From contig JAQGDQ010000597.1 in NCBI GenBank assembly GCA_030141605.1, positions 1 to 64,000 of the forward strand: 64,000 nt of DNA, given 5' to 3'. The DNA comes from Tubiluchus corallicola (Eukaryota > Priapulida > Priapulimorpha > Priapulimorphida > Tubiluchidae). Below, piece after piece: positions 22,301 to 64,000 of the stretch. The notes beneath the pieces were generated by a model. That model searched no databases. It was not told the DNA's origin and saw nothing but the letters and a program-made list of their open reading frames with translations. The stretch's first letter is position 1, and each line of letters opens with the position of its first letter. Both the position numbers and the translations under genes were made by a program.

Positions 22301-22529
22301 AATGCTTACTACTACACAGAACACAAAAAAAGCAAAGGCTGATTACTGAAAGTAAGTTTCACTGGCTTTCTGAACCACTTCAGGTTTTCTGACAAGAAAA
22401 AGGCTGCTACCCACAAGGTTTCTTGTTCTCTTGAAACAACAGTCCATTTCAGTCATTCGTAATGCCTTTGCTTAGTAATAAAGGCTAAAAAATTTCAACA
22501 TCGCTGAGTATACGTACGAGCGAGGGATA
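19308..22529. other. Intergenic upstream of the minisatellite, no gene proven
   Basis: AT-rich with one GC-rich island at about 20360-20580 (see findings). Poly-T-flanked fragments near 21280-21500 may be decayed repeats. No domain-bearing exon was identified. Confidence 0.4.
20360..20580. other. GC-rich island with open frames on minus
   Basis: A sharply GC-richer stretch in AT-rich DNA. On minus it starts after TTTCAG and two overlapping frames of 78-79 codons run through it (20270-20506, 20304-20543). On plus TTTTCTTGCCAG also resembles an acceptor. No protein family is recognised. Confidence 0.35.
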
Positions 22530-23480
22530 ATGCTAAATGAACTGTAGGAACAGCATATTCTATGCTAAATGAATGAATGTAACAGCATGTGCAATGTTGA
22601 GTTGCAGCAATAGCGTATGTTATGCTAAATGAATGAATGTAACAACATGTGCAATGTTAAATTGCAGCAATAGCGTACGTTATGCTAAATGAATGAATGT
22701 AACAACATGTGCAATGTTAAATTGCAGCAATAGCGTACGTTATGCTAAATGAATGAATGTAACAGCATGTGCAATGTTAAGTTGCAGCAATAGCGTATGT
22801 TATGCTAAATGAATGAATGTTACAGCACATGCAATGTTAAGTTGCAGCAATAGCGTATGTTATGCTAAATGAATGAATGTAACAGCATGTGCAATGTTGA
22901 GTTGCAGCAATAGCGTATGTTATGCTAAATGAATGAATGTAACAACATGTGCAATGTTAAGTTGCAGCAATAGCGTACGTTATGCTAAATGAATGAATGT
23001 AACAGCATGTGCAATGTTAAGTTGCAGCAATAGCGTATGTTATGCTAAATGAATGAATGTTACAGCACATGCAATGTTAAGTTGCAGCAATAGCGTATGT
23101 TATGCTAAATGAATGAATGTTACAGCACATGCAATGTTAAGTTGCAGCAATAGCGTATGTTATGCTAAATGAATGAATGTTACAGCACATGCAATGTTGA
23201 GTTGCAGCAGGTGTTGGTGTGTAACAGCATGTGAATGTTAGTTGCAGCAATAGCTATGTTATGCTAAATGAATGAATGTACACAGTGCAATGTTATGTGG
23301 GTTGGTGGTATGTTATGCTAAATGAATGAATGTACAATGAGTTAAGTTGCAGCAATAGCGTATGTTATGCTAAATGAATGAATGTAACAACACATGCAAT
23401 GTTAAGTTGCAGCAATAGCATATGTTATGCTAAATGAATGAATGTAACAGCACGTGCAATGTTGAGTTGCAGCAGTGTAA
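22530..23480. repeat. 60-bp minisatellite with higher-order pattern
   Basis: Unit TATGCTAAATGAATGAATGT followed by AACAGCATGTGCAATGTTAA and GTTGCAGCAATAGCGTATGT. The period is exactly 60 bases from 22561 to about 23200. After that come shortened and scrambled copies to 23480. Variants (AACAGCATG, AACAACATG, TACAGCACATG; TATGT or TACGT at the end) recur in the same order in two blocks, which indicates block duplication. Degenerate relatives (CATGTGTAATGTTAAATGAG) continue to about 23880. Confidence 0.95.
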
Positions 23481-24081
23481 CTAAACGAGATGCAAAAATA
23501 GCACAAATTCTGCTAAATTAGCATAACGTAAGGGCATGTATAATGCTGAAGAGAGCACGTATAACTCTTAAAGAATAACAAAAATGGGCACATGTAATTC
23601 TAGAAGTAATATAACATATGTGTAATGCTACACATGTTATAATAGCATGATAGTACTGACACCATTTGCAATGCTACATAAGTTAGAGTGACAGCATGTG
23701 TAATGTTAAATGAGTTGTAGATAGTATAAGTATTGTTAAACGAGTAATAGCCAGAGTATATGTAATTCTGAATTATTTGCTAAAAGAGATAGAGAGAGCA
23801 CATATAATGCTGACCGAGTTGCACCCAGCATGTGCAATGCTAAATGAGTTTTTGTAAAAACATGTGAAATTTAAATGTAATGTAATGCAAAGTGTTTTTT
23901 TTAATGAGAGCATTTGGTTGCTTAGAGTAGCCTCTGATCACAGCAAACCACAGTTTCAAAAGAAATCAGCAAGAAGCATACTATAATGTGCAAGAATTAG
24001 CACAAATACAACCACAGTAATTAATACATAAATGTTTGCAAGTAAGTAAGATTACTGATAACAGCTGTGCTATAGCATCAA

Positions 24082-24273
24082 ACTATTGGTTTTACAACTT
24101 GAAATAACGTCCAACATGGCTATCATGAAAGTAAGAAAAAGCAATTTAGCTAAGATCATAGTACAATCAAATTACCAACTATTGGTTTTACAACTTGAAA
24201 TAACGTCCGACATGGCTATTATGAAAGTAAGAAAAAGCAATTTACTTCAGATCATAGCACAATCAAATTACCA
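24082..24273 (+). repeat. Tandem duplication, 96-bp unit
   Basis: Two copies of a unit beginning ACTATTGGTTTTACAACTTG with a few base changes. Because 96 is a multiple of three, a 92-codon plus frame (24086-24364) runs through both as a 32-residue repeat, but it has no other sign of being a gene. Confidence 0.85.
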
Positions 24274-24534
24274 ATCAACTGATCAACTAGCAAACACCGT
24301 ATTTACTGTAGTAATAGTAGATAGTAAACTAATACGTAGCAACTTCACACTGATTTTTGGATAATCACCATAATATTTACACAGCTTGCTTCTAGCTTCA
24401 AGTGAGTGTTACTATCTAGTGCTATGAAAGTAAGGAAAACTCAACATAAGGTGGCAGTAAGTTAAGTGAATTTAAGTGCAGGTTATTATGTGTAGGGTTA
24501 ATAAAGCCACGCTTGCTGACATTCGCCTGCAGTT

Positions 24535-56016
<31,482 letters not shown>

Positions 56017-57132
56017 CTGAAAAACAGTTAAACTGAGGCTGATTCATTAACGCAAGTTAACGAAGCTAACTTGATTTTGAAGCCAAGCTAATGGTCCGCA
56101 GACGAAGTAACAACAAAGTGGATTTAAGTTTTAGCGTCTTGCGTCTACCGTTTTGCAACAAAGTTAATGTATTATAACGCCAGGCTATGGGTAGAACGCT
56201 CACCCTGTTTGTCCATTGGTCTCCATTTGTCAAAAACAAAGGTTTTACTTTGAATTTGGTTGTTATATAAGAAGAGAATAAAATAATTAGATTGAATGCT
56301 CAATTTTGGTCCATCAGGTAAGACTTAAATTTTGTATTTGAGCGTAAAATGTATATGAAATCAATAATGCATTCTACACGTGCATGTTCATATGAGCTTA
56401 TTATTATGACAATATAATGATATTAACAATAACAAAAATATGGAAACTGTCAATCTGTATTCTATTTGAGCAAAATTACATTTTGTGAAGCGTAATGCAG
56501 AACTACATGATTTAAATCTACGTTTTAGTTACGTTAGTACAAGATGAAATGACGAACAACATGAAAACGACTAGAACATGTTAAATCATTATAACGAGCA
56601 TTACGTCAGTTATACCTTTAGGTATATATCATATTCATACCTTACACAGAGACTACGAATTATCTCGATAAGTAACTTCGCCGATAATATAGTGCTGGGT
56701 TATAGTCAACTCAAAACAAAATAACAAAATAGTTAACACAGAGTTTACATAGAGAAAGGAATCACCTAAGGAATGAAAACGTGTATGGCCTATTCAATTG
56801 TAATTAACCTAATTACTCGATAATGCGGCCTAAAGTATTTCATTCAGGTAGAAAACGATTTCGTATTCAATTGTTGTATGCTTGAAGCGTAATAAAACTT
56901 CGGACAGGCGGACATAGACAAACTGTTTGCAAGAAAAAGAACGCCGTACGCATTGAAGATATGCAACGTTGGCACATTTCCTAACACTCTTATTTATCAC
57001 ATATTTTGAAAGCAAATGACTGAAAATTTAGTATCAATTTGGCACAAGAACTTTTTTATCTTGCCACTTGCGCCAGAAGCACTAAAGTCACACAAACGTA
57101 TTTAGGAAATTTTACTTCAAATCGTAATCATA
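56017..57132. other. Upstream of first found RAF exon, no exon found
   Basis: AT-rich. It was searched by eye on minus for an exon ending in phase 0 with an ATG; none was convincing. Confidence 0.35.
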
Positions 57133-57870
57133 TAAGTCATAAGTCATTTATTTCACATTACACATTTAAGTTTCATGTACAATATATAGTGAAGGGGCTA
57201 CAATGAACATAATACAAACAAGTTTTTATGTTTTCTGCACAAGAAAAGCCTCACACACTGTTCACCTATATACAAATGTAAATGTGTTGCGGGCAATCAA
57301 AAAGCAGGGCTTGTTAGATTGTCCCACACTGTGAAAGAAAAAAGTAATGGAAATAATCTGAAAATTTGAAATGAATCGTATGATAAAGAAAACATTTAGT
57401 GCTTCAGAATGGAATTATGTAATGAATGAAGCTCATATATGAGATGATATAAAAGATAGAAAGACTATTGTTTGTTAATAGTATGCAAAATTAAGATAAC
57501 TTGATTAAGATACCACCACTGTGAGGATGGATACAGATAGAAGTTTTGATTACTCACTGGTACTTACTTAAAATTTGATTTTTTAGCATTTTTAAATCTA
57601 GTAATAGGTGTGCTATTTTTTGCGGATTGACAAATCTCATTCCACACTTTTGGTCTTTAAAATATTATAAAATGTTTAGCTATGTTGGTTCTACAGAAAG
57701 GCACAATGTATTGATTATATCTTGTATTATGTCTCTCAGATGCCAATTTGGCAGGAATTGCAAAAAATTTAGGAAATAGTCTATGGTTGCATTTATATAT
57801 AAACACTGCAATATTCAATTTAATTAAATCATCTAATTGCATATATTTTGCAAACAAATAACCAAATAGT
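57133..57870 (-). mobile_element. LINE 3' fragment (reverse transcriptase C-terminus)
   Basis: On minus, FIYKCNHRLFPKFF, NTRYNQY, PFCRTNIAKHF and RPKVWNEI match the conserved end of CR1/Jockey-type ORF2. One in-frame TAA precedes RPKVWN. AATAAA and a short tail of ATGACTT repeats end it near 57133. It is 5'-truncated and dead. Confidence 0.75.
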
Positions 57871-59529
57871 CAGACATATTTATCAGACTAACCCAACAAA
57901 CACGTATGTGGTCAAATGTAGGAGGTTAAAATGATCAAAAGTCAAAGTATGAAGTGTCTTCTAATAATTCTTATTATCAAATGCGAAAACTTTCAATAAC
58001 AATCATTGATGATGATGATGATTACAGTATCAGAAAGTATGAGACAGTATGAGAAACATGATGACCATGTATTGTTTCTTCTTGGCAATCATCAATTTTA
58101 TAGCACAATTTATACAATTCGGCATACTGCAAGCCGGAATCTAATAATAATGGTCTAGTTTACAGTGACTGTGACTGGAACTTATGTTAACACTCTGTCA
58201 CAAACCACTGAATGAGACAGAAGTATATTAACCATGTATCTTGACACTCAGCTATTCACTTCACCTTGAAATTCTCGAATTTGTGTCACCATTGTTACCT
58301 TGTGCTTTATGAGTTTTATCTAGTGTGGTTTCTGGTGATTTCTCTGTGCATTTTTTTGTGTTATTAACTTATTTTTGCCAGATTTTTATTGAAATTTCAA
58401 ATATTTTATATTACGATCAAAAGGGAAGGCCCATTACAGATGTACCCAGGTCACTGCGAACAACAAACATTCAACTATAGTCAGTCATGCTTTGTTTGCT
58501 CTGTTCTGCCTGTCGTCAACGTTAATAAAATGCACTAAAGCTAGCGCAAATGAAAAAAAGTTAAAAGAGGTATCCTTTAGTTTACTGTTTTACTGCTTTT
58601 TAGGATCTTATTATTTATCTACATTCTAACAAATAGTATGGTTTACAATTAAGCTAGATTCTAGTGCTCTACTCACACTGTTTAACAACTCTGCCTGTTT
58701 GTCCATAGGATGCATGTTATTTGGAAGCAGTCGTGATTGTTTACCGGCTTACATTCAGGTACGCCACCTGTGGGCGTGCGCCAACATTACACAATAATTT
58801 CAGCTCATAAAGCTGCAAATTCGAATACCTTGCTGGTAAGTATTCACTATTAATTAGATATTTTTCCTCTTTTATTAGTAAGTCATGCGACATCTAGCAC
58901 CAGCTATGGCCAAAATAACATAGACATAAGATATTTTAATTTGTGACGGAATATTATTTACTGCATAGCACTGAGAAACAAACAAAGCTTCACACACACT
59001 TGATCACGAGTAACACAGTCCAACAATAGTTAACCATGTAATTAGTTAACAATAAATGTCCGATAGCGTGGTCCAGTGATGTAACACATCGGCATCTAAG
59101 AGTGCGTACATCACCAAAAAGAACTGTCGATCTGTCAATCTCTCAATTTACATAAACCAGCAGCACACTTGCTTCTAAAACCTCCAGGGGGCATTGCAAT
59201 TTCATAGTTACGTTCACAGACTCATCACAGGAGGTAATCAAAAATAGCGTCACTACTTCTGAATGTAGTGTGAACACTGCCGCACAACAAAAAGATGCAA
59301 AGATTAGATCACTCTCGATCCGAAAGCCAGCAAATGAAACTTGATTACCTAAATTTGCTTCCATTAACCATTACTACTAATAAAATAGAGTTATTTTAAA
59401 ATAATCGGAAGTGGAAAACTTTTTTAATATTACCGCGCACTATGGAGCATAGTTCTGTTCATTCAACTATTAAAATTAATTAAACTATCAATAGTTATGT
59501 CTGCATGATCGCCGAAAGGCTCGCACTTT

Positions 59530-59960
59530 TGTCAAGTATTACGTCACACCTAGGAGTGACGTCGCAACCACTGTCATGACATGTCCAAATTAAACAGTTT
59601 TCTTGTTCGACTTGCAATATAATTTCCGCGAATATTCAAGCCACTGTGTGAAACACAATTCTTATGAGAGAGCAAACTTAAATTGAAGTAAGCTGACGCA
59701 TGCGCCGAATGACTTGGTACAAGAGCGGTTACAGCATTTTCCTTACATTATTACTAAACTGTCAGCACTGTCTTGCGACAATTCTGCAAGCACTTTTCTT
59801 TTTACTATGCTCGTACTACAAGCGTGTCCTATTTAAACTCAGCGTGCGTGCGCAGCGCCACTACACTCCTGCATTGATTGCGTGACAAGTGAGGCGCTCA
59901 TGACCTTTCCAACAGGATGGCGGCGCGTCAAGCAGAAAGGGGGCGTGATCAAAGACTGAT
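59530..59960. promoter_or_regulatory. Candidate promoter-like region
   Basis: A GC-richer patch with CRE-like TACGTCAC (59540) and TGACGTCG (about 59557), TGACGCATGCGC, and an ATGGCGGCG YY1-type motif at 59918. It could serve RAF (minus) or an unknown plus-strand gene; an ATG at 59918 opens only 34 codons on plus. Based on motif content only. Confidence 0.25.
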
Positions 59961-60775
59961 GTTATCCATGGGCCTGCTTAAACTGCACACACTACATACG
60001 GCAAAGGAATGTGCCATGTAAACGACATTCAAATCAATGCTTGTACAAGTTTACGAGATGACAATGTACCGCTGATTAAGCAGTTCAAAGGTCAAATCAA
60101 TTACAATAATTGATTTTTAATTACCAAATTAACTGGAAAGTTACTGCACTTTTCTCTGAATACGAACAGTGTGCTGACTGGAGTGCTAATTTTGTTACTC
60201 CTCACCTTTTGCCTTGAATATTTCTAGATGTAGAACAGCTGCTTACAAATCCGTTTTCTCTCCACCTCTTATTGGTGGAATTATTTATATGGAATTACTG
60301 TGTAAATTACCAATAAACGAAAGAATTTGTTAACAATGTAATAGTAATGAAGTGGAAGTGAATTACACATGATGCTTGCCTGCTGTAAATATGAACATAG
60401 TAGACAGAATATGTTCGCACAAATTAGTTCTTTATGTCCTGATTTTCTAGATATGCCCAATGAAGACAAACTGACATTTCTAACTGGGACAAGTACAGTG
60501 TGTAACTATGTAAAATATTGCTTTACGAATAGGTCATGAATTTAATTGTTGATGACTAAAAGAATGCTACACCAAAAATCTAAATTCTGTGTTTATAATA
60601 TTTTTATTTTATATGGGTATTATACGTCAGCAAGTAATGTCGTTCTACGTTTGTAAATGCGCAAATATCTTTGTTTTTTATAAGAATCCCATTTGTGTAC
60701 ATCTATATTAACAGTTTAAATTTCTAACTGTAGTAGTCATTTTCCTTGAGTGATAACTAGTCTTGTTTGAGGCGA

Positions 60776-60777
<2 letters not shown>

Positions 60778-60830
<53 letters not shown>
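60778..60830. repeat. (AT)n microsatellite
   Basis: A pure AT dinucleotide run of about 53 bases. Confidence 0.97.
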
Positions 60831-60834
<4 letters not shown>

Positions 60835-61229
60835 TTCAAGGAACATTGCTATTCGAAAATTGTATGACATCCCGTATAATGCTCATACGCGGTAAACGAT
60901 TCATTAAACTTTATGTATCTAGTTTAAATAGCCGAAATAGCATAACCAGTTTTTTGCTCGTCATGTTTAAATGTTGCATCGTTTATGGGTTTTAATATTG
61001 ATTATGTCTGAAATAAATATAATGTTACTGTTGATGATTTTATTACGAAACGCCAAGCCACTAATACAGTTATTTTTAACCAGCCAGTGCTAGATGAAAA
61101 TGATAAAATTTATTCTTTATCTCTTGACGTACTAATCTTTTTTATGTAATGATCATATATCATATCATGTTAATCAAAACAAATGATAATAATAACATGC
61201 AAAATAACTGCAGCCAGTGACAAGCTAAC

Positions 61230-61606
61230 AAGCCTTTTCGCAGTTCCAGCGATTGATGATGATCGTGAAAGGTAGAAGGTTAAGTGTACCAGACAACGCT
61301 TTTTTGTAAACTTGACAACGCTGCACAGCCCAAGCTATTGTAATAGTAACAGTTTTAGCAGCTAACTAGAACCTTATCGAGTTCATTTTTTCTTGTTCCC
61401 AAGCAAGATCCTGCTAGTAAATCACTCTACGCACAGACTAGTGCATAATTAAGTAAAGCCCACGTAAAACAACTGAACTGATGCGGCAGACGGCTTTGCT
61501 TTACACACATCACGTGACGGTTGTACTTAAGACGCGTTGCTATGATACACTTAACCTTTGGCCTACAGCAAATGCGCGTGCGTACAACAAAATTGTGAAA
61601 AGGCTT
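61230..61606 (-). mobile_element. MITE family A, copy 4 (inverted)
   Basis: Inverted relative to the copy at 43589-43986. The ends AAGCCTTTTCGCAGTTCC and TTGTGAAAAGGCTT are inverted repeats of each other. It shares CTGCTAGTAAATCACTC and CACGTGACGGTTG with the others. Confidence 0.85.
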
Positions 61607-63029
61607 ATTCACTAGCACCCCCAGGATGCATAAGCCCGTGTTGAACATAATAAGTGCGACTCTGATCTAATCATGTGATTAGATTCATATGAAATTTCAG
61701 CAGCTCCTCCCGCTGTTGTTTTTATTTTCTTGTTATCAATAAATTGAGGTAGTCTCTCCCACGCATCTGCTGGAAAATGCCTACGTGACAATTGTCACAC
61801 GATGATTGTGGAGAAACATCACTCGCCTGAGAAAAAACAGGCACTTCTCTGTCTTCCCAGACGTAAACAAATCATTATCTGAGTCAGCTAACAAAATTAT
61901 GTAGCTAATTGACACATGTTTAAGGAAATAGTCTACAATAAGGCACAGCCGTACACGACATATCACATAACTGTAACAACAATTAAAAAATTACTGCACT
62001 CCAACTATCGGTTTATAGCATATTTGGAAAATTAAAGTTTGAGCATGCGCAGTTTGTAAACATAGCATCCGCTTATTCTTTTCCTCGCTGATGCCCTTAT
62101 GAATTTTTAAGATGTTTGAAGTTGCCTTATTATAGAAATGACAAGCTTTGGCAAAAAGACAATTCTGACTGTTTCACGCAGAACATTATAGGTTTATAGC
62201 TACACAGTGCTTAACAAAATGGTGGTGTTTATTCGAAACTTTTTACCTAACACTCAACAGCAAAACGTACTAGTAATGTTAATGATTGTGGTAAAACCAG
62301 AATCTAGCTAAGGTAATTGTCCACAAAAAGCCACGGAATTGGAATTCTCCGGCCCTGTGTCTGGTAGAAAAGTCACGCTCGTTCACAGCTCAGCATACGC
62401 ACCATCAGCCAATTCCATGCCCCTAAATACTCGTTGTTATTCTTAAGTATTATTTAGGACATAATGCAAAGGTCAACTACGCGGCATTTTCAAAGGTAAA
62501 AAAACGCAGAAACATCAATTACTTACACGAAGCCAGCTACTGCTGCGGGCGGGAATCGCACTCTTCTATACACTGAATTCCGAGAATTCTACCTAAATTG
62601 CTTAAATTACCACCGGGACAAATGGCAGGCTGCCCCCACACATCATATATGAAGGTGGAAAAGGCAATGATGTGCTAGATTAAAGCTAAATGCCTGCTAG
62701 ATTTCTTGAAACTTTGTCAAGTGAAGTTTGGGAGGCGGTAGCCTGTAAGGAACAATTTGGATAATTTGATCGTACGAGTTAAGCGGTCGGATCTCACGAT
62801 TCATTTTAAATAATATCGTAAAAAGTGCAGAACAACCTACAGAAACTTCTTTTAAACAGCGAAAATTTGTAACATCACCATAATATCCCTCAATGACAGC
62901 AATTCAGGAAAATTCGTAACATCACCGTAATATACCTCAACGACACTACTTACAGCAATTCAGCTGTTTTGATTAATACTTCAAACCTTACTAGTTAACT
63001 TAAGCTAGTTATACTAAGACTGAGTAATT
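61607..63029. other. Intergenic, nothing recognised
   Basis: AT-rich, no domain-bearing frame. A sequence on minus ending GTAGCTGGCTTCGT before GTAAGTAATT (about 62525) looks like an untranslated exon with a donor, but this is weak. Confidence 0.35.
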
Positions 63030-64000
63030 AAAATCAAACTATAAAGCCTCACTATTATATAAACTTTCACAACTTAAAATCCTACTTTCATTACGAATAT
63101 TCAATTTATTTTATTATAAACTTGCTGTAAAACCTGTTTCTTTTGATTTTTTTATCACATCATTGTTAGCGGTATTAAATTTGAAGAAGCGCCATTTCTC
63201 GTTGCGCGAGACTAATGACGTTATGAATACAGTCACTTTTTCAAAATCTCATTCCACCTATTGTAGGCATTGAGGTATCAACATTTATCACAGCATTCCA
63301 CCCACTTCTATCTGCAGCTAACAGCATAAGTTCTTCTACTCCAAAAGATAGATTTGGTTGAAGTTGTTGAACTTCTTATTTATCTTAGCTATTCAAGTTG
63401 TTTTAGGTTTACCAGGTGGTTTTTTGAAAGGTTCTAAGATTTCCTTTAAGGCGATTCTTACTGGTGCTTCATTTGGTAATGTTAGAAGTTGTCCTAACCA
63501 TCTTAATCTTCGGATCTTGACTTCTGAACTCCAATAAATTTCTTTCAATCTGGTATATAAATATTCATTTTTGATTATCTATGGCCATCTATGGCCATCT
63601 TATCTTTAAAACTTTCCTAAGAAGACTTCTATTAAGTTTGTCAATCTGATTTCACCGTTGTACATAAATATGCTGGTAACGTAGTCATTAAGTAATCGAA
63701 GTCTTACGTTAAGACTTAATTTCTTGCTAGTTAATACACTCTTGTGCTGAAGAAATGCATGTATTGCTCGTTGCTTTCTGCTTTTAATATCATCTTCGGT
63801 GCTTAGAAAAGTGCCCGTGTACTTGCACTTTTTCCAAGACTGATTATCATTTCTTGCAATAGTACATTCTTCTGTTTTTGACTGGTTTACTTGAAGATTT
63901 CTTTTCTCTAGTTTTTTTCAGTCACTAGGTCACCAACAAAATCGGTAAACAAACATCGGTAACCAAAGACGCTTTCTGTACGTCGTTCCCGCTCACTCGC
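63030..64000 (+). repeat. Dispersed repeat C, copy 3, split by a LINE
   Basis: The two parts 63030-63237 and 63919-64000 together match copies 1 and 2. The window ends (CTCACTCGC) just before the place where the ATG should be. Confidence 0.8.
63238..63918 (-). mobile_element. 5'-truncated LINE insertion with 8-bp target duplication
   Basis: Flanked by CAGTCACT at 63230-63237 and 63919-63926. On minus the sequence encodes remnants typical of a LINE reverse-transcriptase C-terminus: NQSKTEECTIARND, SWKKCKYTGTFL, RLRLLNDYVTSIFMYN, KIRWP and LAADRSGWNAVIN, with several stops and frameshifts. It is dead, about 681 bases. Confidence 0.8.

Larger units (their letters stand above)
57871..61229. other. 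Upstream region, possible promoter features
   Basis: AT-rich with a GC-richer stretch around 59500-59960 (separate entry) and an (AT)n tract at 60778-60830. A tRNA B-box-like ATTCGAATTTGC on minus near 58820 may be a decayed SINE. No gene is proven. Confidence 0.4.

Noticed and set aside
22530-23480. Regular 60-bp repeats resembling a CRISPR array
   Set aside because: There are no unique spacers between short repeats; the whole unit is repeated, and the host is an animal.
24086-24364. 92-codon plus frame with a 32-residue repeat
   Set aside because: It arises from a 96-bp tandem duplication and has no domain, splice context or promoter.
58741-58850. Possible first RAF exon ending before GTAAGC on minus
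   Set aside because: The phase-0 frame has no ATG and the sequence carries a tRNA B-box-like motif, so a SINE is more likely.

Overview
This window is nuclear DNA from a metazoan animal, most likely an invertebrate. The evidence is AT-rich sequence with spliced genes (GT-AG introns), animal-type protein domains, and a high load of decayed transposons, minisatellites and microsatellites. I cannot fix the phylum from sequence alone. No bacterial operon, plasmid or phage structure is present.

Three protein-coding genes can be reconstructed exon by exon, all on the minus strand. From right to left: (1) a RAF-family serine/threonine kinase of B-Raf type, 15 coding exons from 56016 down to 24535. 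It joins in frame to 725 residues plus stop, but the first coding exon (start codon) was not found. (2) A small secreted protein made of a single IGFBP N-terminal domain (SIBD type), three exons from 13711 to 10699, 103 residues, complete, with a good TATA box. (3) A small secreted C-type lectin with an EPN/WND carbohydrate site, three exons from 7903 to 4879, 184 residues, complete. The RAF protein acts in intracellular RAS-MAPK signalling. The two small proteins carry signal peptides and should act outside the cell. Nothing shows that the three genes share a pathway or a transcript.

The rest is repeats. Region 1-4500 holds an imperfect G/T-rich satellite, a CpG-rich block, a direct repeat pair and a short interstitial TTAGGG tract. 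Several hAT-like elements can be delimited by terminal inverted repeats plus 8-bp target duplications: 13911-15226 (perfect duplication) with a second element nested in it at 14627-14722 (perfect duplication), 31499-31987, 42005-42508, and 4558-4870, which lies directly against the lectin stop codon. LINE remnants are at 16755-17460 (+), 57133-57870 (-) and 63238-63918 (-, flanked by an 8-bp duplication). A complete-length but probably non-functional 5S rRNA sequence sits directly after the first LINE fragment. A 60-bp minisatellite with higher-order structure fills 22530-23480. A 42-bp minisatellite abuts a RAF 5' splice site and stays in frame with the exon.

The most unusual items are the in-frame intronic minisatellite in RAF, the nested hAT pair just upstream of the IGFBP-domain gene, a dispersed repeat that carries an ATG, 16 codons and a splice donor, and two tandem 30-bp candidate micro-exons. 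No clearly new molecular system could be demonstrated.
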